A DNA stretch of 64,000 nt, taken from Haladaptatus sp. ZSTT2 (GTDB taxonomy: Archaea; Halobacteriota; Halobacteria; Halobacteriales; Halococcaceae). The notes beneath the pieces are model-generated. The model had not been told where the DNA came from. It did not search any database and was given only the letters and a program-made list of their open reading frames with translations. Where the stretch lies: NCBI RefSeq assembly GCF_037081775.1, contig NZ_JBAMHQ010000002.1, positions 124,001 to 188,000 of the forward strand, read 5' to 3'. The translations under genes were made by a program, and so were the position numbers. Shown here piece by piece: positions 9,234 through 16,648 of the stretch. Every line of letters begins with the position of its first letter. The first letter of the stretch is position 1.

Positions 9234-10040
9234 CAGTTACACCCCACCGTGAACAGTGGTGGTCAAGGACGACGGTGTTCTGTTCAATCTGACGGTTACC
9301 ATCGTGACGTCCGGCGTCGAATTCGGGGTCTCGATGCTCACGCGACTGGTAAATGCAGGCCTCATGGGCGAGAACTGAAGGCTTCTGAAGCAGTACATCC
9401 GCGACCGTGGACACAGCTGAGTAGCCCAGTAACCGAGTTGCCCTTCGACACGGATTTCGTTCGACGAAATCTGATAATCATGGCAATGGATGTCACGCCA
9501 TCCTGAAAAATCCACTTGCCACTGGTCAACGCAACTGACTGTGCAAAATTCAATTGGTATTCAGAATGTATCTTCTCAATCGCGTGCTTCCGGTGGTTCG
9601 AACGGAGGTTGCGTATTGATTGCCTGGGCGCGTCAGACACACCGCCAGACTGTGCTTGGATTACCATACCCGGCTGACTTTTTCGACGTCATTGGTGTGG
9701 GACTCTTTGATATCCAGGCACGGTGGGGAGAGACGTTCGAGGACGTCTAACGGCTGACCTCCAATAGCTCCGTTCGACGAAACCGAACATGTGATTCGTT
9801 TCGAACCCGACTCACTGTACGAACTCGAAGACCCGATCCGTTTGAAACGAGGTATCCAGAGAGCCTGCAGTACACCACGTTGGATGCGCTCCGATCTGCC
9901 AGAACGACTGCTGATTTAATCTAGAGAGACAGTTTGACTGTTTCTTGAGCGTGGGGAATGTGCCTCATTCAATTTCCGATAGATGTTTGTGGAACTCTCG
10001 CTCTGCTTTCGAATTCCTACATTAGTGGCAGCCTATTAGT
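9234..10040. other. 807-bp stretch without a confident gene; decayed coding pieces
   Basis: No intact gene is convincing here. Three plus-strand pieces have coding-like codon use but no plausible start or family: 9256-9378 (40 codons, contains VLFNLTVTIVTSG), a frame ending at 9750 with FDVIGVGLFDIQARWGETF, and a frame ending near 9919 with HVIRFEPDSLYELEDP. A perfect 7-bp inverted repeat with a 5-nt loop lies at 9453-9471. The best reading is a mosaic of degraded genes. Confidence 0.5.
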
Positions 10041-11432
10041 TCAATACAGAAGCCTCGTACCGTGACTAACCTGGGTCTTACCTGCCACTGTAACTTCTGT
10101 GTGTAATGATACGGCTTGCGAACGTGGTGGCGAGAGCATCGACACGGCAAGGGACTTCGCACCTCCCAGAGAGATTGTCGAAATCGTGTTTCGCTCCCCG
10201 TTGATGATCTGTCCGCTCGAGTCACGGTAGGTCGTGGTGACGACGACGTTTCGAGCAGTTGCATCGCCATTGTTCGCAATCGAATACATGTAGGTTGGTG
10301 CACTGCCACTGAGCGCCATCGACGAGACGGAATAATTCATCACGGGATATCCGTACAAATCAACGAGTCGAGCCTTCGACGACCGGTATTCATCTGGCAT
10401 ATCTCCGACTCCCCATCCACTCCCTGTCGTTTCGATGTAGTAGTATCTGTCCCCGTTGTAATTGTAGTACGTTCCAGAAATATCATCTGAACCTTTGATT
10501 CCGAGAGCCATGTGGCCAGGGAGGAGCAATCCCTTCACGCCATAGCCCATCTGTTTGAGGATGCTCCCCAAGAGAATGGCGCTGTCTTCGCAGTCACCAC
10601 CTTCCTCGACGAGTGTTTCGATGGGATAGCGCTGATACTCATCCATACGAGCTGTGACCGAATCGGAGGTATACTTCATCGACTGTACGAACCGAATCGC
10701 TGCGGTCACGGCGTCCCTTGACCCCCTTCCGTGGGATTTTTCCAACGTCACTGCGATCTCTTTGGCGAGTGCATCATTTAGTGGATCTGCGCCGTAAAAC
10801 CCGTACTCCCCTCGAATTCGTGGTCGATTCGTGCAGTATTCGTAGGCCGCTTTAGAGATCGAGAGTGAGAATGTCCGTTTTCCGGCGAACAGACTATCAG
10901 AGAGTTTGTACGTGTACTCTCTATCGTACGATTCAGCAGCTGGACCTATCGCTGGAATCGAAGAGGTACTTACATTCTTGAATCGCGGTTGGGATTCGAG
11001 TGAGAGCCGAGTCGACCCGACGACGTGATTTAATTGGACGAAATCCGGAAATTCGAGTATCGACATCTGGCTCAATCCACGCAGCGTTGTATGTCCAGAC
11101 CTGGAGATAGTGTGGGTCTTCCCCAGTGACGAAAGTGAGGGGTTTTCTCTCACTCGTAGGCTGGTTCTTCCGTTTAATTCAACGTCTAAGGTCACATCAA
11201 AGGTGAGAGTAGATGCACTGAACGACTCTGAAACGACTTCGATTGTAGGCGGTCGTTGCGTAGTCCGGAACTCAAATTTTGGTCGGGTGGTCGTCTGTAC
11301 CGTTGGCTTGACTGTCGATTGTGGTGATTGTGCTGTGTCAGTGTCTGTTGAAACTGCCTCAGCGTCTGTGAGTTGGGTACAACCTGCGAGTACCGCGGCC
11401 GGGAGTGCTGCAAGGAACGTCCGCCGATTCAT
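10041..11432 (-). CDS. Tat-type lipoprotein with transglutaminase-like domain
   Basis: A 463-residue secreted protein. The N-terminus MNRRTFLAALPAAVLAGC has a twin arginine, a hydrophobic core and a lipobox LAGC, so it is likely exported by Tat and lipidated at the cysteine. A Thr/Ser/Gln-rich linker follows. Residues ~270-350 form a transglutaminase-like cysteine-protease fold: EEGGDCEDSAILLG supplies the Cys, LLPGHMALGI the His, and a later Tyr-rich segment ends in ETTGSGWGVGD. The C-terminal ~100 residues look like a beta-sandwich (NNGDATARNVVVTTTY). Its substrate is not known. Transcribed alone. Confidence 0.82.
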   Translation of the reverse strand: MNRRTFLAALPAAVLAGCTQLTDAEAVSTDTDTAQSPQSTVKPTVQTTTRPKFEFRTTQRPPTIEVVSESFSASTLTFDVTLDVELNGRTSLRVRENPSLSSLGKTHTISRSGHTTLRGLSQMSILEFPDFVQLNHVVGSTRLSLESQPRFKNVSTSSIPAIGPAAESYDREYTYKLSDSLFAGKRTFSLSISKAAYEYCTNRPRIRGEYGFYGADPLNDALAKEIAVTLEKSHGRGSRDAVTAAIRFVQSMKYTSDSVTARMDEYQRYPIETLVEEGGDCEDSAILLGSILKQMGYGVKGLLLPGHMALGIKGSDDISGTYYNYNGDRYYYIETTGSGWGVGDMPDEYRSSKARLVDLYGYPVMNYSVSSMALSGSAPTYMYSIANNGDATARNVVVTTTYRDSSGQIINGERNTISTISLGGAKSLAVSMLSPPRSQAVSLHTEVTVAGKTQVSHGTRLLY

Positions 11433-11640
11433 AAATCCTTAACTCGCATTGACATAAAGAAGATTCCTATTTGGTTAGTTAATTAACACTATTGTGGGAA
11501 GAGAAAGTGCTTGCTTGAGTACTTTCGTAGCGTGATTTTCACCGTATTGTATCGAATTCCGAGCGTCTGGGGTCTTGGTGAACTACGACGTTTCTACCAT
11601 TATCGACAAGTAAAACCACTAAACTCAATATAGTGGTAAC

Positions 11641-11650
11641 ACTCTTTATC
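11641..11650 (+). promoter_or_regulatory. TATA box of the vapBC-like operon
   Basis: The sequence CTCTTTATCG lies 22-31 nt before the ATG at 11672. This fits a leaderless transcript starting at that ATG and argues against the longer in-frame start at 11633. Confidence 0.45.
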
Positions 11651-11671
11651 GATGCTATTGTATTCTCATCT

Positions 11672-11917
11672 ATGTCAACACAGACGGACCAACAGGGGCG
11701 TCTTTACATTCCAAAGGAAGTGCGGGAGAAGTACGGAGACAAGTACCATATTGTGACGTATGATGATCGAATTGAGCTCATCCCAGTAGCCGACGATCCA
11801 TTGGGTGCAGTTCGTGAGGCAGCTGGCGACCTCCGTGAGACGTCAGTAGCAAAAATTCGAGAGGATATCGAAGCAGAGGCAAAGGCTGATGCTCGCGGAA
11901 AAGATGCAGATAAATGA
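11672..11917 (+). CDS. AbrB/SpoVT-type antitoxin (VapB-like)
   Basis: An 81-residue protein with a swapped-hairpin AbrB DNA-binding domain: QQGRLYIPKEVREKYG followed by VTYDDRIELIPV is the classic pattern. The C-terminal helix (residues ~45-81, highly charged) is the usual toxin-binding tail. It overlaps the PIN toxin gene by 4 nt (ATGA). Expected to neutralise the toxin and repress the operon. The start was chosen from the TATA position. Confidence 0.85.
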   Translation: MSTQTDQQGRLYIPKEVREKYGDKYHIVTYDDRIELIPVADDPLGAVREAAGDLRETSVAKIREDIEAEAKADARGKDADK

Positions 11918-12300
11918 CTGTATACGTTGAAACCGACTTCTTGCTCGCCCTCGCCAAGGATTCAGATTGGCTGCAAGGGTCCGCGGAGGAAGCGCTCGAT
12001 ACGTACGAAGTGGAAACATCGGCGTTTTCGTATCTTGAACTCGTACTCGCCAGAGAACGCTATGAGTTTGATTTCGTTCCCCTTGTGGCGAACCTTTTAG
12101 AGCTCGTTCCCGTCCAGAATGAGCAAGAAAAGCAAATCGTTTTGAAAGGGGTCAACTACTACGACGAAGGGATGACGCCGTTCGATGCATTCCACGCTGC
12201 GACCGCAGAAACGCGGGGACTTGACGTACTCTCGTCTGAGAAAGATTACGAGGACATAGACGTCAATAGACTCCCACTGGAACCTACTGACGAGGAGTAA
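11914..12300 (+). CDS. PIN-domain ribonuclease toxin (VapC-like)
   Basis: A 128-residue PIN-domain protein. Acidic active-site residues are visible in order: VETDFLLAL (D8), ETSAFSYLELVLARE (E ~42), MTPFDAFHAATAE (D ~87) and LDVLSSEKDYED (D/E ~105-110). The family cleaves RNA, usually tRNA or rRNA, when the antitoxin is degraded. The gene starts inside the antitoxin stop codon, so the two are translationally coupled. Confidence 0.85.
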   Translation: MTVYVETDFLLALAKDSDWLQGSAEEALDTYEVETSAFSYLELVLARERYEFDFVPLVANLLELVPVQNEQEKQIVLKGVNYYDEGMTPFDAFHAATAETRGLDVLSSEKDYEDIDVNRLPLEPTDEE

Positions 12301-12361
12301 GCGCGTGGGTAATCGTCTCACCCAAACATGAATATGAGTTGACTTTCATTGATTGGACAGT

Positions 12362-13303
12362 ATGACCGAGGATATTGCCCGGATAGAGGAACATGAGCTA
12401 CGGAGTGTCTGGCCGCATGAAGAGCGAGATTTCACCAAGTGGCTCACCTCGAATATTGATGTGTTAGCGGCAGAACTCGGACTTGAGATTGAGGAGGCAA
12501 ACTCCGAGGAAGCTGTTGGTTCTTTCTCAGCAGATATCGTGGGCAAGGAGATGAATAGTGGCGGAATCGTCGTGATTGAGAATCAGTATGGCCCAACTGA
12601 CCACGACCATCTCGGAAAACTGCTTACGTATTCAGCAGGCAAAAATGCAGAGTTCACCATTTGGCTCGCAGAACACTTCCGTCCTGAACATCGGAGTGTG
12701 CTTGAATGGCTCAACGAAAGCGGCCCGAAGGACATCAAATTCTTCGGTATTCGACCGAGGGTTGTGAGTATCGAAGGGGCAGATTCTAAAGGATTCGAGT
12801 TCGAGGTTCTTGTCGAACCGAACGATTGGGAACGAGACTTAACGAACGGGTTGTCCGAGACTGAGCAAGCGTATAAGGACTTTTTCGGACAGCTGGCGAC
12901 TGCGTACGCAGAACACCGTCCTAACTGGTATAAACTGACTCCACAGCCACAGCCGTGGCTGGCCTTTGGCGCGGGCAGGAGTGGATTAGCCTTCGTATGG
13001 GCGTTCCACAAAGGTCCCGAATTTTGTGTTGAACTCTACATCGACACATCTGATCCACAGGAGAACGATGCTATCTTCCAAACGCTACAAAACCAACAAG
13101 GGGAGATCGAAGCCAGTTTGGACCAGGAGTTGGTCTGGCAGCATCTTCCAGAAAAACGAGCGTGTAGAATCAAGCTAACGCAGGATATCTCAGGGAAGAT
13201 CACAGAGTTAGGGACTGTCGAACAGAACAAGCTCGTTGAGTGGGGCGTCACACGAATGGACGCTTTCCAAGATGAATTCGAGAATCGAATCTCAGAGTTA
13301 TAA
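12362..13303 (+). CDS. DUF4268 / PD-(D/E)xK nuclease-like protein
   Basis: A 313-residue protein. The N-terminal half has the restriction-endonuclease-like pattern GSFSADIVGKE then VVIENQYGPTDHDHLGKLLTY (D near residue 58, E-x-Q near 74). The E-x-Q replaces the more common E-x-K and is typical of the DUF4268-associated nuclease domain. The C-terminal half (from about residue 170, TEQAYKDFFGQLATAYAEHR) matches DUF4268. Such proteins are often found in defence islands, but their target is unknown. ATG 12362 was chosen because a TATA-like GAATATGAG lies ~30 nt upstream; a TTG at 12353 is possible. Confidence 0.8.
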   Translation: MTEDIARIEEHELRSVWPHEERDFTKWLTSNIDVLAAELGLEIEEANSEEAVGSFSADIVGKEMNSGGIVVIENQYGPTDHDHLGKLLTYSAGKNAEFTIWLAEHFRPEHRSVLEWLNESGPKDIKFFGIRPRVVSIEGADSKGFEFEVLVEPNDWERDLTNGLSETEQAYKDFFGQLATAYAEHRPNWYKLTPQPQPWLAFGAGRSGLAFVWAFHKGPEFCVELYIDTSDPQENDAIFQTLQNQQGEIEASLDQELVWQHLPEKRACRIKLTQDISGKITELGTVEQNKLVEWGVTRMDAFQDEFENRISEL

Positions 13304-13483
13304 CCGTCCTCACACTCCCACGTAGAAACGATCCGTATCTACTTCTTGAACTCCCATCCACCGATTCCAATCGAACTTCAATTCTTGCTCAAGATTAAGT
13401 TTCTTGATGTGCGGCACTACTCGTCAAATTGTCCTGTTTCGGCTAATAGTACATCCTCAATGAACGATGCCACGCTACTATTT

Positions 13484-14440
13484 TCACATTTCAATACGGG
13501 CACTCAAATCACACAATTCAGTGAGTTGTTCAATGTATCTACGTTTCGCGTCTGCACTCAAATTCGTCATTAGATAATACCCGTTCGAGAGCTTCCTGTA
13601 CGCCAGCATCTCATTTCCATCAGGGTGATTTGGACTATCATTGATGAGTGCACGGTCACCGCTTCCGGGGAGATACGGAATGGGGATCTGATTAAGTAGG
13701 TTGTGTTCATCGATTAGATAACTCACAACCACCTCCATTGCGTCACTCTGATTTCTCTCCTCGAATGTTTTGATTACCTTGTCACCATCACAAATTTCAA
13801 TAGTTGTTTCTCGAGAAGATGAGCTTCTTCCCCCTGAAACGGATGCTGGTTCTGCTGAAAGTGGGCGTCGGACTGCCTCCGTTGTGAGTAACTTTAAATC
13901 GCCGTTGTCAGTGGTGAATGACCCAAAGGTGACACAAACCACGTCGATTCCGTGTTCACGGAGAAAATCCGCCATGTCTAAGGATAACTCTGAGAAATCT
14001 GTGCCTACAAGAAGCAACCTTTGGTCGGTATTAAATTCCCGTTGAGTAAGCGGGTCATCTACTCTTGAGAAGTACTCTGTATGTTTACTCAGTAGAGATG
14101 CTTCTTCATCATCAACAAACTCTCTGTACCGTTCATCCAATTGGGGGTACTCTTCACTACGGATGCTTGCTGCATATTCAAGCGCTTGTGCGACAATATC
14201 CCGCGGTGTTCTTTCTCGTTTTAATTCAATGATGACGATATCGCCCTGTTCATCAACACCTAGAATATCGAAGATTCCACCTTCACCCGGACTACCCTGC
14301 TGACCAATGTATAGAACATTCACCCCTCCGATTTGAGCTCCGTCGGAGCGAATTAAATATTCCTCAAGCTTCTTCTCGGTTGGTAATTCCTGTTCTTCAA
14401 GCTGAGACAGATTCTCATCATCAATTCGATAAACCTCCAT
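13484..14440 (-). CDS. DUF91/NucS-type PD-(D/E)xK nuclease-like protein
   Basis: A 318-residue protein. An early block GIFDILGVDEQGDIVIIELK (D ~60, E-x-K ~73-75) followed by RDIVAQALEYAASI is the NucS/DUF91-like endonuclease core. Residues ~145-165 (LLLVGTDFSELSLDMADFL) form a second alpha/beta segment. The C-terminal ~90 residues (GNEMLAYRKLSNGYYLMTN) may bind DNA. The open frame continues to 15202, but a TATA box at 14461-14469 fits a leaderless start at ATG 14440, so the shorter protein is preferred. It points away from the Orc1 gene. Confidence 0.75.
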   Translation of the reverse strand: MEVYRIDDENLSQLEEQELPTEKKLEEYLIRSDGAQIGGVNVLYIGQQGSPGEGGIFDILGVDEQGDIVIIELKRERTPRDIVAQALEYAASIRSEEYPQLDERYREFVDDEEASLLSKHTEYFSRVDDPLTQREFNTDQRLLLVGTDFSELSLDMADFLREHGIDVVCVTFGSFTTDNGDLKLLTTEAVRRPLSAEPASVSGGRSSSSRETTIEICDGDKVIKTFEERNQSDAMEVVVSYLIDEHNLLNQIPIPYLPGSGDRALINDSPNHPDGNEMLAYRKLSNGYYLMTNLSADAKRRYIEQLTELCDLSARIEM

Positions 14441-14460
14441 ATGACTATCATCTGGTGGCA

Positions 14461-14469
14461 ATATAATAG
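14461..14469 (-). promoter_or_regulatory. TATA box deciding the start of the DUF91-like gene
   Basis: On the minus strand it reads CTATTATAT, 21-29 nt before the ATG at 14440, the spacing seen for leaderless haloarchaeal genes. Confidence 0.5.
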
Positions 14470-14597
14470 AATTATTGGGGATTTTTGAAAAGCTATGTCT
14501 CAAGATTCCTTTGACGTGAGCATCATACAGGTCCGAGACTGTCCCTACATACAGAGTGCCTGTTTCGAGTTTTATCGAACGTTCTAACATATCGGAA

Positions 14598-14607
14598 GTA
14601 TCGGAAC
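14598..14607 (+). promoter_or_regulatory. Shared 10-mer upstream of orc1
   Basis: GTATCGGAAC occurs here and again at 15659-15668, upstream of the RecA-like gene. In both places a TTATC element, a possible TATA box, follows within about 10-25 nt and the start codon lies about 45-55 nt downstream. It may be a common operator for orc1 and the polymerase cassette. Chance cannot be excluded for a 10-mer. Confidence 0.3.
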
Positions 14608-14650
14608 CCACCCCATTCCGCTTATCACATCTCCGGGAGACTGTCTCCAC

Positions 14651-15652
14651 ATGATACGGGATGCGAGAGTGCTTCAGGACGACTTCCTGCCCCAAGAAGT
14701 GCAACACAGAGAGGCAGAAGTCACCCAACTCTCCACCACGCTCGCAGCCCTCACGCGCGACGAAATTCCCGAGACAGCCTTCCTCTCCGGGCCATCGGGC
14801 GTCGGAAAGACCTGTATTGCGAAATTCACGGTCGACCGACTCCGCGAGGAACTCATCGACGTCAATCACCAGTACATCAACTGCTGGGAGGACTACAACC
14901 GATACCGCACGCTCTACCGTATCCTCGAAGGCATCGGCCAGACGCTCGATGTGCATCGCCAATCGACGCCACTCGACGAACTCCTTGAGCGGGTACGCTC
15001 GTACGACGGCCCACCCTACGTCGTCATCCTCGATGAGGTAGACCAGCTCGAAGACACCTCTGTGCTCTACGACCTCTACAACACACCGCGCATCCATATG
15101 GTGCTCATCGCAAACGAGGAGGACGACCTGTTTGCCGAACTCGAAGAACGGGTGCGCAGTCGCCTGCTGAGTAGCGTCCGCATTCGCTTCGAACGCTATC
15201 ACTTAGAAGAACTCGTCACCATCCTCGAAGACAGAGCGCAGTGGGGATTATCGGAAGGCGCTATCGGAAAGCAACAATTGGCGCTGATTGCCGATGCTGC
15301 AGCGGGCGATGCACGGGTCGCAATCGGCATTCTCAGGAACGCCGCGAGACGTGCTCAACAGGAGAATGCAGACACCATCACGTTCGAGATGGTCCACGAG
15401 TCCGTCCCGCGAGGAAAGGCCGAAGTCAAGCGCAAAGCCGTCGATAAACTCCATCCCCATCAGCACGCCCTCTACGAGATTCTCCGCGACGAAGGCGAAC
15501 TCTCACCGGGCGATTTGTACGAGCGCTATACCGAGAAAGTGGAGAATCCAAAGACCAAGCGGACGGTCAGAAACTATCTGACCAAGATGGACCATTACGG
15601 GCTCGTCATCGCGGAAGGGACGAATCGCGGGCGAACGTATCGTCCTCAATAA
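14651..15652 (+). CDS. Orc1/Cdc6-type AAA+ replication initiator
   Basis: A 333-residue protein. The start has the family pattern DARVLQDDFLPQEVQHREAE. Walker A GPSGVGKT is at 47-54 and Walker B VILDEVDQL at 125-133, and a sensor-1-like LIANEED follows. The AAA+ lid spans ~180-255 and a winged-helix DNA-binding domain fills the C-terminus (~262-333, ending YGLVIAEGTNRGRTY). It should recognise origin repeats and load the MCM helicase, or serve an element-specific origin. It is shorter than chromosomal Orc1 copies (~400), as in plasmid versions. No clear origin repeat with a G-string was seen beside it. It lies just upstream of the PolB cassette. Confidence 0.9.
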   Translation: MIRDARVLQDDFLPQEVQHREAEVTQLSTTLAALTRDEIPETAFLSGPSGVGKTCIAKFTVDRLREELIDVNHQYINCWEDYNRYRTLYRILEGIGQTLDVHRQSTPLDELLERVRSYDGPPYVVILDEVDQLEDTSVLYDLYNTPRIHMVLIANEEDDLFAELEERVRSRLLSSVRIRFERYHLEELVTILEDRAQWGLSEGAIGKQQLALIADAAAGDARVAIGILRNAARRAQQENADTITFEMVHESVPRGKAEVKRKAVDKLHPHQHALYEILRDEGELSPGDLYERYTEKVENPKTKRTVRNYLTKMDHYGLVIAEGTNRGRTYRPQ

Positions 15653-15658
15653 GTTGGC

Positions 15659-15668
15659 GTATCGGAAC
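15659..15668 (+). promoter_or_regulatory. Shared 10-mer upstream of the RecA-like gene
   Basis: Second copy of GTATCGGAAC (first at 14598-14607). A TTATC lies at 15690-15694, about 27 nt before the ATG at 15721. Confidence 0.3.
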
Positions 15669-15720
15669 GACCGGAAGCCACACGCTTTGGGTTATCCCAC
15701 CACCTCGCGACTTTTCAGGT

Positions 15721-16395
15721 ATGCAACCGACGACTGGTGACCCGCCCACGCTCCCGACGCTTGGGCCGGGCATCACCCGACTGGAAGCCGACGAGAGAAT
15801 CACTGGCGCACTCCAATCGCTCGTTCTCGACCACGTCCTCATGAGCAAAGGTGAGGCACTGTGGGTCGATAGTCGCGCCAACGGAACAACCCAGCCGCTC
15901 TCACGCCTCGCGCCGAGTCCCCGAACCTTAGAGCAAATCCATATCGCGCGGGGGTTCACGCCGTGGCAACACTACAGCCTGCTGCAGGACTTGCCCGCGG
16001 CCATCACCGACTCCACGTCGCTCATCGTCCTGCCCGCGCTCGATTGGTTCTATCGGAGCGACGAAGTCCGCACGAAGCTCGGCACGAAAATGTTCGAGAG
16101 TGCAGTCTCCCAGCTCGAAGCCATCGCAGAGGAGTTCGACGTACCCATCCTCGTGACCACGTACGAAGCCGACGGGTTCACCGACTCGCTGGCTGAGGTA
16201 AGCACCCCCTTAGAATGCACACTCACGAAGTTCGGGCCGCGCTTCTCCGGCCAGGAGTTCGAGACGCTCGTCTACCCCGTCGAGTACGGCATGCTCCAGA
16301 CGACGCTCGCCTACTGGTGTCAGGTGCTCTCTGCACGCCATCCAGCCATTGCCACGCCAACGTCGCAGGAGGTGACGGCGAGTGGGTCGTACTAA
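15721..16395 (+). CDS. RecA/RadA-superfamily protein lacking Walker A
   Basis: A 224-residue protein with the strand order of a RadA/KaiC-like core: LWVDSR (~47-52), IHIARGFTPWQHYSLL (~73-88), LIVLPALDWFY as Walker B-like strand (~100-110), and VPILVTTYEADG (~143-154). The ARxFTPxQ pattern is typical of RadA-family ATPases. The region that should hold GxxxxGK[ST] reads GITRLEADERITGALQS, so ATP binding is probably lost. It overlaps the next gene by 14 nt and belongs to one operon with the small protein and the polymerase. Inactive RecA-like partners are also known beside archaeal PolB2 and, as ImuA, beside bacterial mutasome polymerases. Confidence 0.7.
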   Translation: MQPTTGDPPTLPTLGPGITRLEADERITGALQSLVLDHVLMSKGEALWVDSRANGTTQPLSRLAPSPRTLEQIHIARGFTPWQHYSLLQDLPAAITDSTSLIVLPALDWFYRSDEVRTKLGTKMFESAVSQLEAIAEEFDVPILVTTYEADGFTDSLAEVSTPLECTLTKFGPRFSGQEFETLVYPVEYGMLQTTLAYWCQVLSARHPAIATPTSQEVTASGSY

Positions 16396-16642
16396 TCCAA
16401 CCTACCGGGACCTCGTTCGCGCCACCGAATCACAGTGGAGTGATTATCGCCGGGCGTTGCGGCGAGCCGACCAGCCGTATTTCGACCAGCTGTTCGAACA
16501 CGCTCGCGCCCACGCGGACGCGGGTGGGTTCCTCAATCACCAGTTCGTCGAGTTGCCGATGCTCGTCTCGGTCGCGCTCGAACAGCAGAAAGAACTCGAT
16601 GCGCTCCGCGAGCGCGTGAGCGACCTTGAGGAGGAGTCGTGA
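16382..16642 (+). CDS. Small helical protein of the PolB cassette
   Basis: An 86-residue protein with a GTG start inside the end of the RecA-like gene. MGRTNPTYRDLVRATESQW and YRRALRRADQPYFDQLFEHA look like amphipathic helices, and the C-terminal 25 residues (LEQQKELDALRERVSDLEEE) form a short coiled coil. Such small proteins accompany halophile PolB-like genes. It may tether the polymerase and the RecA-like protein; this is inference from context only. The polymerase starts 6 nt downstream. Confidence 0.7.
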   Translation: MGRTNPTYRDLVRATESQWSDYRRALRRADQPYFDQLFEHARAHADAGGFLNHQFVELPMLVSVALEQQKELDALRERVSDLEEES

Positions 16643-16648
16643 CGCTCG

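Noticed and set aside
14441-15202. N-terminal extension of the DUF91-like gene through the Orc1 gene
   Set aside because: It runs antisense to Orc1, and a TATA box at 14461-14469 supports a start at 14440.
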